Program-made: the position numbers and the translations under genes
The notes under the pieces: generated by a model
What the model was told of the DNA's origin: nothing
The model's input: the letters and a program-made list of their open reading frames with translations, nothing else
Database searches by the model: none
Source: Bdellovibrionaceae bacterium UBA2316
GTDB taxonomy: Bacteria; Bdellovibrionota; Bdellovibrionia; Bdellovibrionales; Bdellovibrionaceae
NCBI GenBank assembly: GCA_002345205.1
Contig: DDVI01000047.1
Location: forward strand, 1-15,130
Direction of reading: 5' to 3'
Length of the DNA stretch: 15,130 bases
In this document: piece after piece, positions 8,473-14,082 of the stretch
How the letters are laid out: the number at the start of each line of letters is the position of its first letter
Position numbering within the stretch: position 1 is the first letter of the stretch

Positions 8473-9215
8473 GCTTAAAGCACATTCCACTGAAAGAGAT
8501 CAGCTTCGCAGCGAAGACGGGATTCTTGAGCAAAGCCCTTTGGCAAAGGTTTTTTACCACTCGATCCTATAGCCGGAACTCGCGGATTTGGCATCGCTTC
8601 GTTGAGGATGGATATTTCCGTCCTCACGAATCCAAGATGCTGCCAGATGTTCTGATCTTAGGGAATCGCTCTTTGGTAGAACTTGAGCGGCGCGGGATCG
8701 TGGCTGTTACAAAGCCCCATCTCGGTCAATTCGACCACGACGAGAAGGCCGCCAACATCATTTTAAGCCTTGAGCAAGAAAAGGTGTTGGATGGCTTTAC
8801 AACGGAAGCGGAGCTGAAACGCAAGAACTGGCTGTGGATGAAAACCACACGGGATGGCAAGGACGCTAAATTTCCCGACCTGACATTGCACCTTCCAGTG
8901 GCCGCGAAGTATCGCACGGTGGCTCTTGAGATCGAGCAATCGAAGAAGACCTTTGATCGGTATGTGAAGGTAATGAATAGCTATGCAACTGCCGACGAAA
9001 TTAAGGTCGTCGTCTTCATTGCAAATCAACAGTATATCTTCAACAGCATTTCTCGTGCGATGAAGGAAGTCAGCTATCCTTCATGGGAGCGGCCCGTTGG
9101 ATTTGGAGAGATGGAAGCGTGGCTCAAAAACCCTCTGACGGCCCCCATCTACATGAGCCGTGGAGTTGAGTCCATCGAGCAATGGATGAACGAAAAACGT
9201 GAACGTGCTGGCTAA
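8469..9215 (+). CDS. Replication-relaxation-like protein with PD-(D/E)xK nuclease-like motif
   Basis: This 248-residue soluble protein has an N-terminal part (residues 10-60) that looks like a winged helix. An H90-D91 element follows in a helix, as in the replication-relaxation (Replic_Relax) family. The pattern P136-D137, then E154-I-E156, then K159/K160, R164-Y165 and Y172, matches both that family's C-terminal consensus and the active-site spacing of PD-(D/E)xK nucleases. Family members occur on plasmids and conjugative elements and are thought to act in DNA processing; activity here is inferred, not shown. The start is a GTG at 8469 that overlaps the lipoprotein stop by 4 bases (GTGA), which supports coupling. 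It is the last gene of the transfer operon and abuts the repeat-rich non-coding region, so a role at that DNA is plausible. Confidence 0.6.
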   Translation: MSLKHIPLKEISFAAKTGFLSKALWQRFFTTRSYSRNSRIWHRFVEDGYFRPHESKMLPDVLILGNRSLVELERRGIVAVTKPHLGQFDHDEKAANIILSLEQEKVLDGFTTEAELKRKNWLWMKTTRDGKDAKFPDLTLHLPVAAKYRTVALEIEQSKKTFDRYVKVMNSYATADEIKVVVFIANQQYIFNSISRAMKEVSYPSWERPVGFGEMEAWLKNPLTAPIYMSRGVESIEQWMNEKRERAG

Positions 9216-9216
9216 A

Positions 9217-9250
9217 CACTAGCAACACCACTAGCAAATCGTTTGCTAGT
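9217..9250. repeat. CACTAGCAA direct repeats and 9-bp hairpin
   Basis: CACTAGCAA occurs at 9217-9225 and again at 9229-9237, exactly 12 bases apart. The second copy is also the left arm of a perfect inverted repeat: ACTAGCAAA (9230-9238), a TCG loop, and TTTGCTAGT (9242-9250). It starts one base after the stop of the nuclease-like gene. No T-run follows the hairpin, so it is unlikely to be an intrinsic terminator. Phased repeats plus a palindrome suggest protein binding sites. Confidence 0.8.
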
Positions 9251-9302
9251 TGAGAGCGTTTTCGCATGAGTGACTATTTGAGTGAAATTCAATTCAAAAC
9301 AA

Positions 9303-9432
9303 AGACTTACCCACCGCCTCGCTTTATAAAATCTGCCCCTGATCGCTAGTGACCCCTCCCACCCAACGAGTACATTGGTTGGAAGGGGTCACTAGCTGGT
9401 GCAGAAAATAAATCTCGGCGGTGGGTAAGTCT
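9303..9432. repeat. 16-bp perfect inverted repeat enclosing a second palindrome
   Basis: The left arm AGACTTACCCACCGCC (9303-9318) and right arm GGCGGTGGGTAAGTCT (9417-9432) are exact reverse complements separated by 98 bases. Chance alone is a poor explanation for 16 perfect bases in so short a span. The right arm ends two bases before the AAAGGA ribosome site (9434-9439) of the following gene, so an RNA stem formed here could affect its translation. As DNA, it could extrude as a cruciform or bind a dimeric protein. It has no open reading frame of its own. Confidence 0.85.
9345..9396. repeat. Inner 13-bp perfect inverted repeat with CACTAGC core
   Basis: GCTAGTGACCCCT (9345-9357) and AGGGGTCACTAGC (9384-9396) are exact reverse complements with a 26-base interior. 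Inside that interior CCAAC (9363-9367) can pair with GTTGG (9378-9382), extending the stem. The outer seven bases of each arm are the CACTAGC sequence that is directly repeated upstream at 9217 and 9229, so one recognition sequence occurs four times in 180 bases, plus one near copy at 9245. The nested layout within the 9303-9432 repeat resembles origin-of-transfer or operator regions. Confidence 0.85.
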
Positions 9433-9444
9433 GAAAGGATTTTT

Positions 9445-9966
9445 ATGAATAATTTTAATAATAGGGAGAAGGGAGAAACGGCCTTGGGTGGTATCGAAGG
9501 TCGGGAGAACAAAACAAGTGAAGTGGTAAATGAAGAAGCTCAGGTTTTCAATCGTAGGGGCCGTAAGGGTGCTGCTCAAACGGCGCAGAGCCTTGATCCG
9601 AGGAACAGCAAAGTCAGTCACTCGTCCCAGGGTGAGGTGTTTCGCGTGGTTATCTCGAAGGAATCCAACGAGGCGTTGGAATCGGCCGTAAGCCGATGCG
9701 CGGAAGGATTCGATGCCGGAGAGTTCACCAAGTCCGACATTGCCAACTATATCTTCCAGAACGTGAGTAAGTTCTTTTCAGATGCCGACGTAAAAAATCT
9801 TAGGGTCGCGCACTTCGACGAGAAGAAGATGCTCGGCTCCATTCTACGAACAGATGCCGACCTTCCTGAAGATTTGCGAAAAGCAATCCGCGCTCATTAT
9901 GGTGTCGCTGATAAGGAAAAGAAAAAGTCTTCTAAAAAGACTGATTCCTTGCCTTCCGTTGCCTAA
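9445..9966 (+). CDS. Small basic-tailed protein, probable ribbon-helix-helix DNA-binding
   Basis: This is a 173-residue protein I do not recognise by name. The first 60 residues are polar and probably disordered. A short strand at 65-70 (VFRVVI) followed by two predicted helices (72-86 and 94-110, with a TKSD turn) has the order of a ribbon-helix-helix domain, as in conjugation accessory proteins of the MobC/TraM/TraY type. The tail at 158-165 is a lysine cluster. I chose the ATG at 9445 over an in-frame GTG at 9421 because AAAGGA (9434-9439) is well spaced and the GTG lies inside the 16-bp inverted-repeat arm. Its stop directly abuts the stop of the convergent toxin gene. An autorepressor binding the upstream repeats, or a relaxosome accessory factor, are both possible. 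Confidence 0.6.
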   Translation: MNNFNNREKGETALGGIEGRENKTSEVVNEEAQVFNRRGRKGAAQTAQSLDPRNSKVSHSSQGEVFRVVISKESNEALESAVSRCAEGFDAGEFTKSDIANYIFQNVSKFFSDADVKNLRVAHFDEKKMLGSILRTDADLPEDLRKAIRAHYGVADKEKKKSSKKTDSLPSVA

Positions 9967-10467
9967 TTATTGCGGGAATGAAGCCAAAGGTAAAAACAAG
10001 GTCATGGGTTCATCGGTTAGTTCGATGAACCCATACTTCTTATAGAAGGCTTTTGCGGAATCATCCTTTGCATCGACCAGAAGCGCGTAAACGCCAACAT
10101 CAGTCGAGGCAGATTGAACCCGCTTCATCGCATCGACTAAAAGGAGCTTTCCTAAGCCCTGCCCCTTGATTGAATTATCAACCGCCAGTCGGCCCATTCG
10201 GGCGACTGGTACGGGATGCCTAGGGAGCTTCTTCTGTTTTTCTTCAGGAAGCGAAGATAAATCCACCTCGCCCATGCTGAGACTGTAAAAGCCAAGAACA
10301 CGCTTGGCCTTATCGCCTGACTGAATGGCTACGAAGGTTCTATTGAAATTCGCCGTTTGGTTCTGACGGGCTCGCGCTTTCAGAAAATCGTTTAGCTCAG
10401 GTGAGCCACAGTCAAACGGCGCACGATCAAATGACTTGTCTAGGGTGTGAAATTCAAAGTTGCTCAC
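9967..10467 (-). CDS. tacT: GNAT acetyltransferase toxin, TacT-like
   Basis: This 166-residue Gcn5-related N-acetyltransferase is of the toxin type that acetylates aminoacyl-tRNA and blocks translation. The acetyl-CoA pyrophosphate-binding loop is at residues 101-107 (KGQGLGK) after the strand RMGRLAVD. The C-terminal FYKKYGF (141-147) carries Y142, matching the conserved catalytic tyrosine of TacT-like toxins. The N-terminal segment FDCGSPELNDFLK is also characteristic of this group. The start is a GTG at 10467, 9 bases after the antitoxin stop, with a weak AGAAAG site, so toxin synthesis is probably lower than antitoxin and coupled to it. The gene ends directly against the convergent 9445 gene with no base between the stops and no terminator visible. 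Confidence 0.9.
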   Translation of the reverse strand: MSNFEFHTLDKSFDRAPFDCGSPELNDFLKARARQNQTANFNRTFVAIQSGDKAKRVLGFYSLSMGEVDLSSLPEEKQKKLPRHPVPVARMGRLAVDNSIKGQGLGKLLLVDAMKRVQSASTDVGVYALLVDAKDDSAKAFYKKYGFIELTDEPMTLFLPLASFPQ

Positions 10468-10476
10468 AAAGACAAA

Positions 10477-10782
10477 TTACTTTCTGGACAGCTTCGCGTA
10501 GTCCTTGAAAGCCTTTTTTAGTGCTTCGTTCGGAGCTGGAGGATTTGTCAAAGCAGCAAAGAACACATGAGCATCACGTTCCGTTAGGCTTGTGCGTTCA
10601 ACTTCCGACAACTCCTTGCGAGCGGCGCGAATTGAGTTTTGCAACATGAAGGAACTCACCGTAAGCCCCAAATGATCGGCGGCTTTCTCAATGAGATCTT
10701 TATCCTGCGGAGCTGTGCGAATCATCACCGTGCTTTCCTTCTTCAAGGAAACCTGCGGCTTTCTTTTTCTTGCGACTGACAT
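10477..10782 (-). CDS. tacA: DUF1778 (TacA-like) antitoxin
   Basis: This is a 101-residue antitoxin. Residues 17-55 form a ribbon-helix-helix domain with a strand (STVMIRTAP) and two helices, used to bind its own promoter. The C-terminal part, with an LTERDAHVFFAAL helix (66-78) and a PPAPNEAL segment (81-88), is the portion that wraps and blocks the GNAT toxin in this family. The N-terminus is basic (RKRK). The ATG at 10782 has an AGAGG site about 8 bases upstream. Antitoxin first, toxin second with a 9-base gap is the standard order. In a conjugative element this pair would stabilise inheritance of the element. Confidence 0.9.
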   Translation of the reverse strand: MSVARKRKPQVSLKKESTVMIRTAPQDKDLIEKAADHLGLTVSSFMLQNSIRAARKELSEVERTSLTERDAHVFFAALTNPPAPNEALKKAFKDYAKLSRK

Positions 10783-10817
10783 AGTAAACCTCTTTCACCG
10801 TGCTTAAACGGCTATAG

Positions 10818-10838
10818 ATACACCATATCATAGTGTAT
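10818..10838. promoter_or_regulatory. Operator-like palindrome upstream of antitoxin
   Basis: ATACAC (10818-10823) and GTGTAT (10833-10838) are perfect inverted half-sites with a 9-base spacer, so the site is short but symmetric. A second pair, TATAGA (10813-10818) and TCTATA (10847-10852), flanks it. The location over the predicted -10 of the antitoxin gene fits autoregulation by a ribbon-helix-helix antitoxin. Confidence 0.45.
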
Positions 10839-10850
10839 TGCATTTGTCTA
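10822..10850 (-). promoter_or_regulatory. Predicted promoter of the toxin-antitoxin operon
   Basis: Reading the minus strand, a TAGACA -35 (10850-10845) is followed after 17 bases by a TATGGT -10 (10827-10822). The -10 sits within the ATACAC/GTGTAT palindrome, so binding by the antitoxin-toxin complex would block transcription, as is usual for such operons. This is consensus matching only. Confidence 0.45.
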
Positions 10851-10867
10851 TACGACATAAATATAAT
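10838..10867 (+). promoter_or_regulatory. Possible rightward promoter for the excisionase-integrase genes
   Basis: TTGCAT (10838-10843) and a perfect TATAAT (10862-10867) are separated by 18 bases on the plus strand. The -35 overlaps the region of the leftward toxin-antitoxin promoter, so the two may compete or share regulation. An alternative start lies further downstream (10880-10907). Confidence 0.35.
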
Positions 10868-10879
10868 GATTCCAATGAT

Positions 10880-10907
10880 TTGAGAGTTTTATCAGGACTT
10901 CTATAAG
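10880..10907 (+). promoter_or_regulatory. Possible promoter of the excisionase-like gene
   Basis: TTGAGA (10880-10885), a 16-base spacer and TATAAG (10902-10907) give a near-consensus promoter about 36 bases before the ATG at 10944. A small GCCC/GGGC stem (10913-10925) lies in the predicted leader before the AAAGGAG ribosome site. Confidence 0.4.
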
Positions 10908-10943
10908 GATTTGCCCTTGCTGGGCAGCCTGTAAAGGAGTAGT

Positions 10944-11171
10944 ATGAACTCCAAGAATGTAGTTCTTGAGCTTCCTAGCTCATCGCTCTTTGAAAATCGA
11001 ATAGAACGCGAGTGGCTTTCAACAGAAGAAGCAGCTCAATATTTGTCGATCACCGAAAACGCTTTAAGGATCATGGTCTATCGAGGCCAGATTCAGTCGT
11101 ATAAATTCGGAAGACGACTCAGGTTCAAGTTGAAGGATTGCAAGGCTCTTTTCCTAAAGAAAGGAGCCTGA
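10944..11171 (+). CDS. Excisionase-like helix-turn-helix protein
   Basis: This 75-residue protein contains a MerR/excisionase-type winged helix at residues 22-72. The WLSTEEAAQYLSIT start of the domain (24-37), the YRGQIQSYKFGRR wing (46-60) and a short C-terminal helix are diagnostic of the helix_turn_helix_17 group. Such small proteins act as recombination directionality factors or regulators of the adjoining integrase. The ATG at 10944 has an AAAGGAG site at 10934-10940. The stop is one base before the integrase ATG, so the two are co-transcribed and probably coupled. Whether it promotes excision or only controls transcription is not shown by sequence. Confidence 0.8.
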   Translation: MNSKNVVLELPSSSLFENRIEREWLSTEEAAQYLSITENALRIMVYRGQIQSYKFGRRLRFKLKDCKALFLKKGA

Positions 11172-11172
11172 C

Positions 11173-12270
11173 ATGGCAATCAACACCTATATTGAGAATG
11201 GAAAGAAACTCTATGAAATCTACGTCAATGGATTCGATTCCAGAGGGATTCGAGTTCAACGGCGCAAGAAAGGATTAGATACCCTTAGAAAAGCGGAGAT
11301 GGCCGAGTTCGAGCTAAAGCGAGAACTGGCTAAACTCAAAGAAGAGGCTGTGCCTTTTCGCTGGTCTGAGTGGCTTTCCGAGTGCTTGAAGAGAATGAAG
11401 CTCGTCCACCGCCCTTCAACTGTCATCAACTATACTGCACAGATGGGCAAATGGATTAACCCTCATTGGGATAATCTCGATTTGCACAAGATCACGAAGC
11501 AGAAAGTTTACGACACCATTTTTACGGACATAGATTCAAAAATCAGTCCGTGGACACGGAAGACAATTCTGAAAATGGTTCGCCGAATTTTCGAGATGGC
11601 CGTTGAAGAAGGCATTTTAGACCGGAATCCCTGCGCGGGAATCCGAGTCAATGTGCCGGAGGTAGATCAGAAGGTTTTAACCAAAACGGAAGTCGGAATC
11701 TTCCTGCAAGAAGCGAAACAAACGAATCATCGTTTTTATCCCATCTGGGCTATGGCCCTTATGACGGGCATGAGATCGGGAGAGTTGTTCGCTCTTAAAT
11801 GGACTGACATAGACTTCGATGGAAAGACTATTTCTGTTTCTAAACAGTGGACGAACAAAAATGGGTTTGGCCCCACCAAGACGCAAAGGAGCCGAGTGGT
11901 TCCGATTTCCAACGCGCTTTTGAAGTTCCTAAAGGAACTCAAAATCAAGTCTGGGAATCAGAGTGAGTTTGTCTTACCGCAGATGCCCGAATGGGAGAAC
12001 GGCGAACAAGCACGGATCACCCGAGAATTTTGCGCTGCGATAGGGATTACGCCCGTCAAGTTTCACGACCTCAGAGCAACCTTTATCACCAACCTATTAG
12101 CGCGTGGTGAGTCTCTGGCAAGAGTTATGGCCATCGTAGGCCATAGCCAGATCAAGACTACCAACGGCTATCTTAGGAAGGCTGGTGTGGATGTTCAGGG
12201 GGCTACCGAGAAACTTGGCTATGATCTTCCAGATGAGGTTGTAGGAGCCAAAGTCCTGTCTCTTAGATAG
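11173..12270 (+). CDS. int: Tyrosine recombinase / phage-type integrase
   Basis: This 365-residue site-specific recombinase integrates and excises the element. An N-terminal arm-binding-like region (1-60) is followed by a SAM-like core-binding domain (about 65-165) and the catalytic domain. The catalytic residues are visible: R201 in TGMRSGELFALKW, a Lys in the PTKTQRSRVVPI region, H298 and R301 in HDLR, H324 in GHSQIKTT, and the nucleophile Y333. Length and order match phage and ICE integrases. The AAGGAG site at 11161-11166 lies within the end of the upstream gene. It is complete and without frameshift, so the element may still be mobile. It is the last element gene before the composition changes, the usual position beside an attachment site. 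Confidence 0.95.
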   Translation: MAINTYIENGKKLYEIYVNGFDSRGIRVQRRKKGLDTLRKAEMAEFELKRELAKLKEEAVPFRWSEWLSECLKRMKLVHRPSTVINYTAQMGKWINPHWDNLDLHKITKQKVYDTIFTDIDSKISPWTRKTILKMVRRIFEMAVEEGILDRNPCAGIRVNVPEVDQKVLTKTEVGIFLQEAKQTNHRFYPIWAMALMTGMRSGELFALKWTDIDFDGKTISVSKQWTNKNGFGPTKTQRSRVVPISNALLKFLKELKIKSGNQSEFVLPQMPEWENGEQARITREFCAAIGITPVKFHDLRATFITNLLARGESLARVMAIVGHSQIKTTNGYLRKAGVDVQGATEKLGYDLPDEVVGAKVLSLR

Positions 12271-12453
12271 AGGCAGGACGGCTCTTGTGAACTCAAAGAA
12301 CCTTGCTACTTCATGCTACTCGCGGTATTCGATATTAAGTAATTGCAGTTACTTAGGTCGCTGGAAATCACCCCGACCAATTTTCTTCAAATTCCCGGCA
12401 TTCTATAAACCAGCTCAGCACATTAAAAATGTTATATTTTTTATCCGATCTAA
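12271..12453. other. Intergenic region, likely element end
   Basis: There are 183 bases between convergent integrase and esterase genes. No tRNA or strong terminator is seen. A 7-bp inverted repeat (TAAGTAA at 12336-12342, TTACTTA at 12349-12355) and a weak AT-only stem around 12424-12440 are the only structures. Because integrase genes usually sit next to the attachment site, an att core is expected here, but a single end cannot identify it. Confidence 0.4.
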
Positions 12454-13344
12454 TTATTCATTCATCATAAACTCAGCCACCGAGTTAGTATCCACTGCGC
12501 AGTGGCCACCATACAAGGGCTGCCAAACTAGGTTCAAACCACGTTCACGACCAATATAAGCCATCTTCTCAACGCCATCAAATATACCGTATTTGTCATA
12601 CAAAGGAGCCGAAAGATAGAGAGCAACCCTGTGATTCAAACTAAAATTCTTGATAAGCTCAAGAGGACTCATCGCATTCCATTCCGCTGTATTACTGACG
12701 TACTTCTTACCCAGCAAAATGATTCCAGCAATGGTCTTCGGCTCAGCTCCAGTCGTCTTAATTTCATTCCAAATCGCACTCCAAGGATCAAAAGGACTTA
12801 TATGATAAACGGGAGGACATAACGAGGCCACACGCTGAAACAACTCGGGTCGATTCAAACCCACAATAAGAGAGTTAAGACCGCCCATCGACTCTCCGAC
12901 CAAGCCTCGAGATCGAGGAGTAAAACCCAATCGATTTTCAATTTTAGGAATCAAACGACTCACAAAAGTCTCAAGCAATCCGGACTTCTCAGCACCATTC
13001 TTAGGAGTCAGCAACCAAATCGGTCCGTAAGAGATCGAAACAACAATGGGCGGTTTATGACCATGAGTCTCCCAATACTTCTGAACGAGAGCGGTATAAT
13101 AAGTATCATCATTCCAGCTATGCTCATCTAAGTTTCTTCCGTGCAGATAATAAAATACAGAACCATTGGTCCCCTGCCTAGCTCGGTAGATGCAGTAGCG
13201 ACTTCCATCCGCAGCCTCTGAAAAACACTCTTTATCCGCCGGAATGAATTTCACACGCTGTTCACCAGGACGAGTGTTAATAAAGCTCCAAACAAAATAG
13301 AAAACTATAGATAATACTAAGATTAAAAAGACGAATTTCCTCAT
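12454..13344 (-). CDS. Membrane-anchored alpha/beta hydrolase, esterase-like
   Basis: This 296-residue protein begins with a hydrophobic segment (residues 4-22) that is either a signal anchor or an uncleaved signal peptide, so the enzyme part faces the periplasm. The fold signs of the putative-esterase (esterase D/Fes-like) family are present: an oxyanion-side LHGRN (67-71), the nucleophile elbow GESMG with S152, and a late His H281 in YGGHCA. The acid may be D250 or D256. C40 and C51 could form a disulfide in the periplasm. The ATG at 13344 is chosen over an in-frame TTG at 13350; neither has a clear ribosome site. Substrate is unknown. It reads toward the integrase and could be either cargo or the first chromosomal gene. 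Confidence 0.75.
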   Translation of the reverse strand: MRKFVFLILVLSIVFYFVWSFINTRPGEQRVKFIPADKECFSEAADGSRYCIYRARQGTNGSVFYYLHGRNLDEHSWNDDTYYTALVQKYWETHGHKPPIVVSISYGPIWLLTPKNGAEKSGLLETFVSRLIPKIENRLGFTPRSRGLVGESMGGLNSLIVGLNRPELFQRVASLCPPVYHISPFDPWSAIWNEIKTTGAEPKTIAGIILLGKKYVSNTAEWNAMSPLELIKNFSLNHRVALYLSAPLYDKYGIFDGVEKMAYIGRERGLNLVWQPLYGGHCAVDTNSVAEFMMNE

Positions 13345-13415
13345 ATACAATAAACTGTAGAAACGATTTTGATTAGAGTCACCAGAGTTCTAAGAAGACC
13401 TAAACGTTAAAAGGC

Positions 13416-13490
<75 letters not shown>

Positions 13491-13697
13491 TTATTTAGCA
13501 GGTTGAATTTTGCTAATATGAATCGGAGATTCTTTTTTCAAAAGACCATCTTTTTTGTCAAAGTGAGTTTTAACGTTAACACCTTCAACCAAAGCTACCT
13601 CTTTTTTAGCGTAGAACTTGATGATTGAACCAGTTTTACCTTTGTCAGCACCACTGATAACTTTAACTTTAAGACCTTTTTTATACGCAGTTTTCAT
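13491..13697 (-). CDS. rplX: Ribosomal protein L24, short form
   Basis: This 68-residue basic protein has a KOW motif at residues 6-33 (KKGLKVKVISGADKGKTGSI), followed by the VEGVNVKTH strand and the EKAPIH-like KESPIHIS end of the L24 core. L24 binds 23S rRNA early in 50S assembly. It is shorter than the usual ~75-105 residues, because it ends directly after the core and lacks the C-terminal extension. It follows rpmB by 10 bases with an AAGGA site. L24 is normally encoded in the S10-spc operon, so this location is unusual; it may be a relocated sole copy or a paralogue. Confidence 0.85.
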   Translation of the reverse strand: MKTAYKKGLKVKVISGADKGKTGSIIKFYAKKEVALVEGVNVKTHFDKKDGLLKKESPIHISKIQPAK

Positions 13698-13707
13698 CGA
13701 TCAATCC

Positions 13708-13995
13708 TTAGCTTTTCTTTGCAAGAGATTTTTGCAAATCTAGTTTAATTTTAAGAGCTCTTTTAGAAAGAATCGCATCGTCCTGATTCAATAGATATTT
13801 ATCAAATCCACCAATATGATCGATCGTTCTTAGTGTGCTTGTCGCTAATTTAAGTTTGAAAAATTTGTTAAGTTTCTTGCTGAATAGTCTCTTGTACTGA
13901 ACATTCGGCTGAACAAGCGTCTTAGTCTTGATGTTAGAGTGACTCACTAAATTTTTGATTACGGGTTTTTTACCCGAAAGTTCGCAGATTGCCAT
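13708..13995 (-). CDS. rpmB: Ribosomal protein L28
   Basis: This 95-residue large-subunit protein begins with MAICELSGKKPV, keeps the NLVSHSNIKTK segment (residues 15-25) and the LRTIDHIGG segment typical of L28. It has a single Cys near the start and not the CxxC pair of zinc-binding L28 forms. A C-terminal basic helix extends it beyond the ~78 residues of the E. coli protein, as in some other proteobacterial classes. The ATG at 13995 has an AAAGG site. It is first in a two-gene operon with rplX and diverges from rpsR across an 87-base AT-rich gap that must hold both promoters. Confidence 0.93.
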   Translation of the reverse strand: MAICELSGKKPVIKNLVSHSNIKTKTLVQPNVQYKRLFSKKLNKFFKLKLATSTLRTIDHIGGFDKYLLNQDDAILSKRALKIKLDLQKSLAKKS

Positions 13996-14082
13996 ACAAA
14001 ACCTTTGATAATTGTTTAAAAATAAAGTAAATGAAACTTAATAAATTTTTACTAATAAATCAATATCTATTAAAGGATGATT

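Larger units (their letters stand above)
9216..9444. promoter_or_regulatory. Candidate oriT / relaxosome or control region
   Basis: This 229-base gap in an otherwise dense element holds all the repeats described separately and no gene. It lies directly between a nuclease-like DNA-processing gene and a small probable DNA-binding gene, both reading rightward. Origins of transfer are commonly non-coding, contain inverted repeats, and sit next to relaxase or accessory-protein genes. I do not recognise a known nic-site consensus. A promoter for the 9445 gene must also lie here or upstream; TATAAA at 9325-9330 is a possible -10 but has no convincing -35. Confidence 0.45.
1..12355. mobile_element. 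Right-hand part of an integrative conjugative element (ICE)
   Basis: A type IV secretion operon with a coupling protein, a structured non-coding region, a toxin-antitoxin pair, an excisionase-like gene and a tyrosine integrase follow one another without any housekeeping gene. That is the usual content of an ICE, with the integrase module at one end. The left end and several expected transfer genes lie outside the window. The right border is inferred: it must lie after the integrase stop (12270), and the DNA is clearly AT-rich and housekeeping by about 13.4 kb. I set the end at a small palindrome near 12355 only as a placeholder. No direct repeat proving attL/attR can be seen from one end. Confidence 0.75.

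Noticed and set aside
8083..8490. Minus-strand open frame opposite the lipoprotein
   Set aside because: Shadow of the lipoprotein gene, with no start signal and no recognisable domain; the same applies to the other antisense frames over the transfer genes.
9230..9250. Intrinsic terminator after the transfer operon
   Set aside because: The hairpin is perfect but only 9 bp, AT-rich and not followed by a T-run on either strand.
9216..9432. CRISPR array
   Set aside because: The repeats are too short, too few and in mixed orientation, without regular spacers or cas genes.
9421..9444. GTG start at 9421 for the RHH-like gene
   Set aside because: It lies within the right arm of the 16-bp inverted repeat and has no ribosome site; the ATG at 9445 has AAAGGA at proper spacing.
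12287..12559. Open frame on the plus strand after the integrase
   Set aside because: It has no ribosome site, unlikely composition, and overlaps the esterase 3' end, which has clear family motifs.
13996..14082. Zur-type operator between rpmB and rpsR
   Set aside because: The zinc-free forms made me look for one, but the gap is simple AT-rich sequence without a convincing symmetric Zur-like site.
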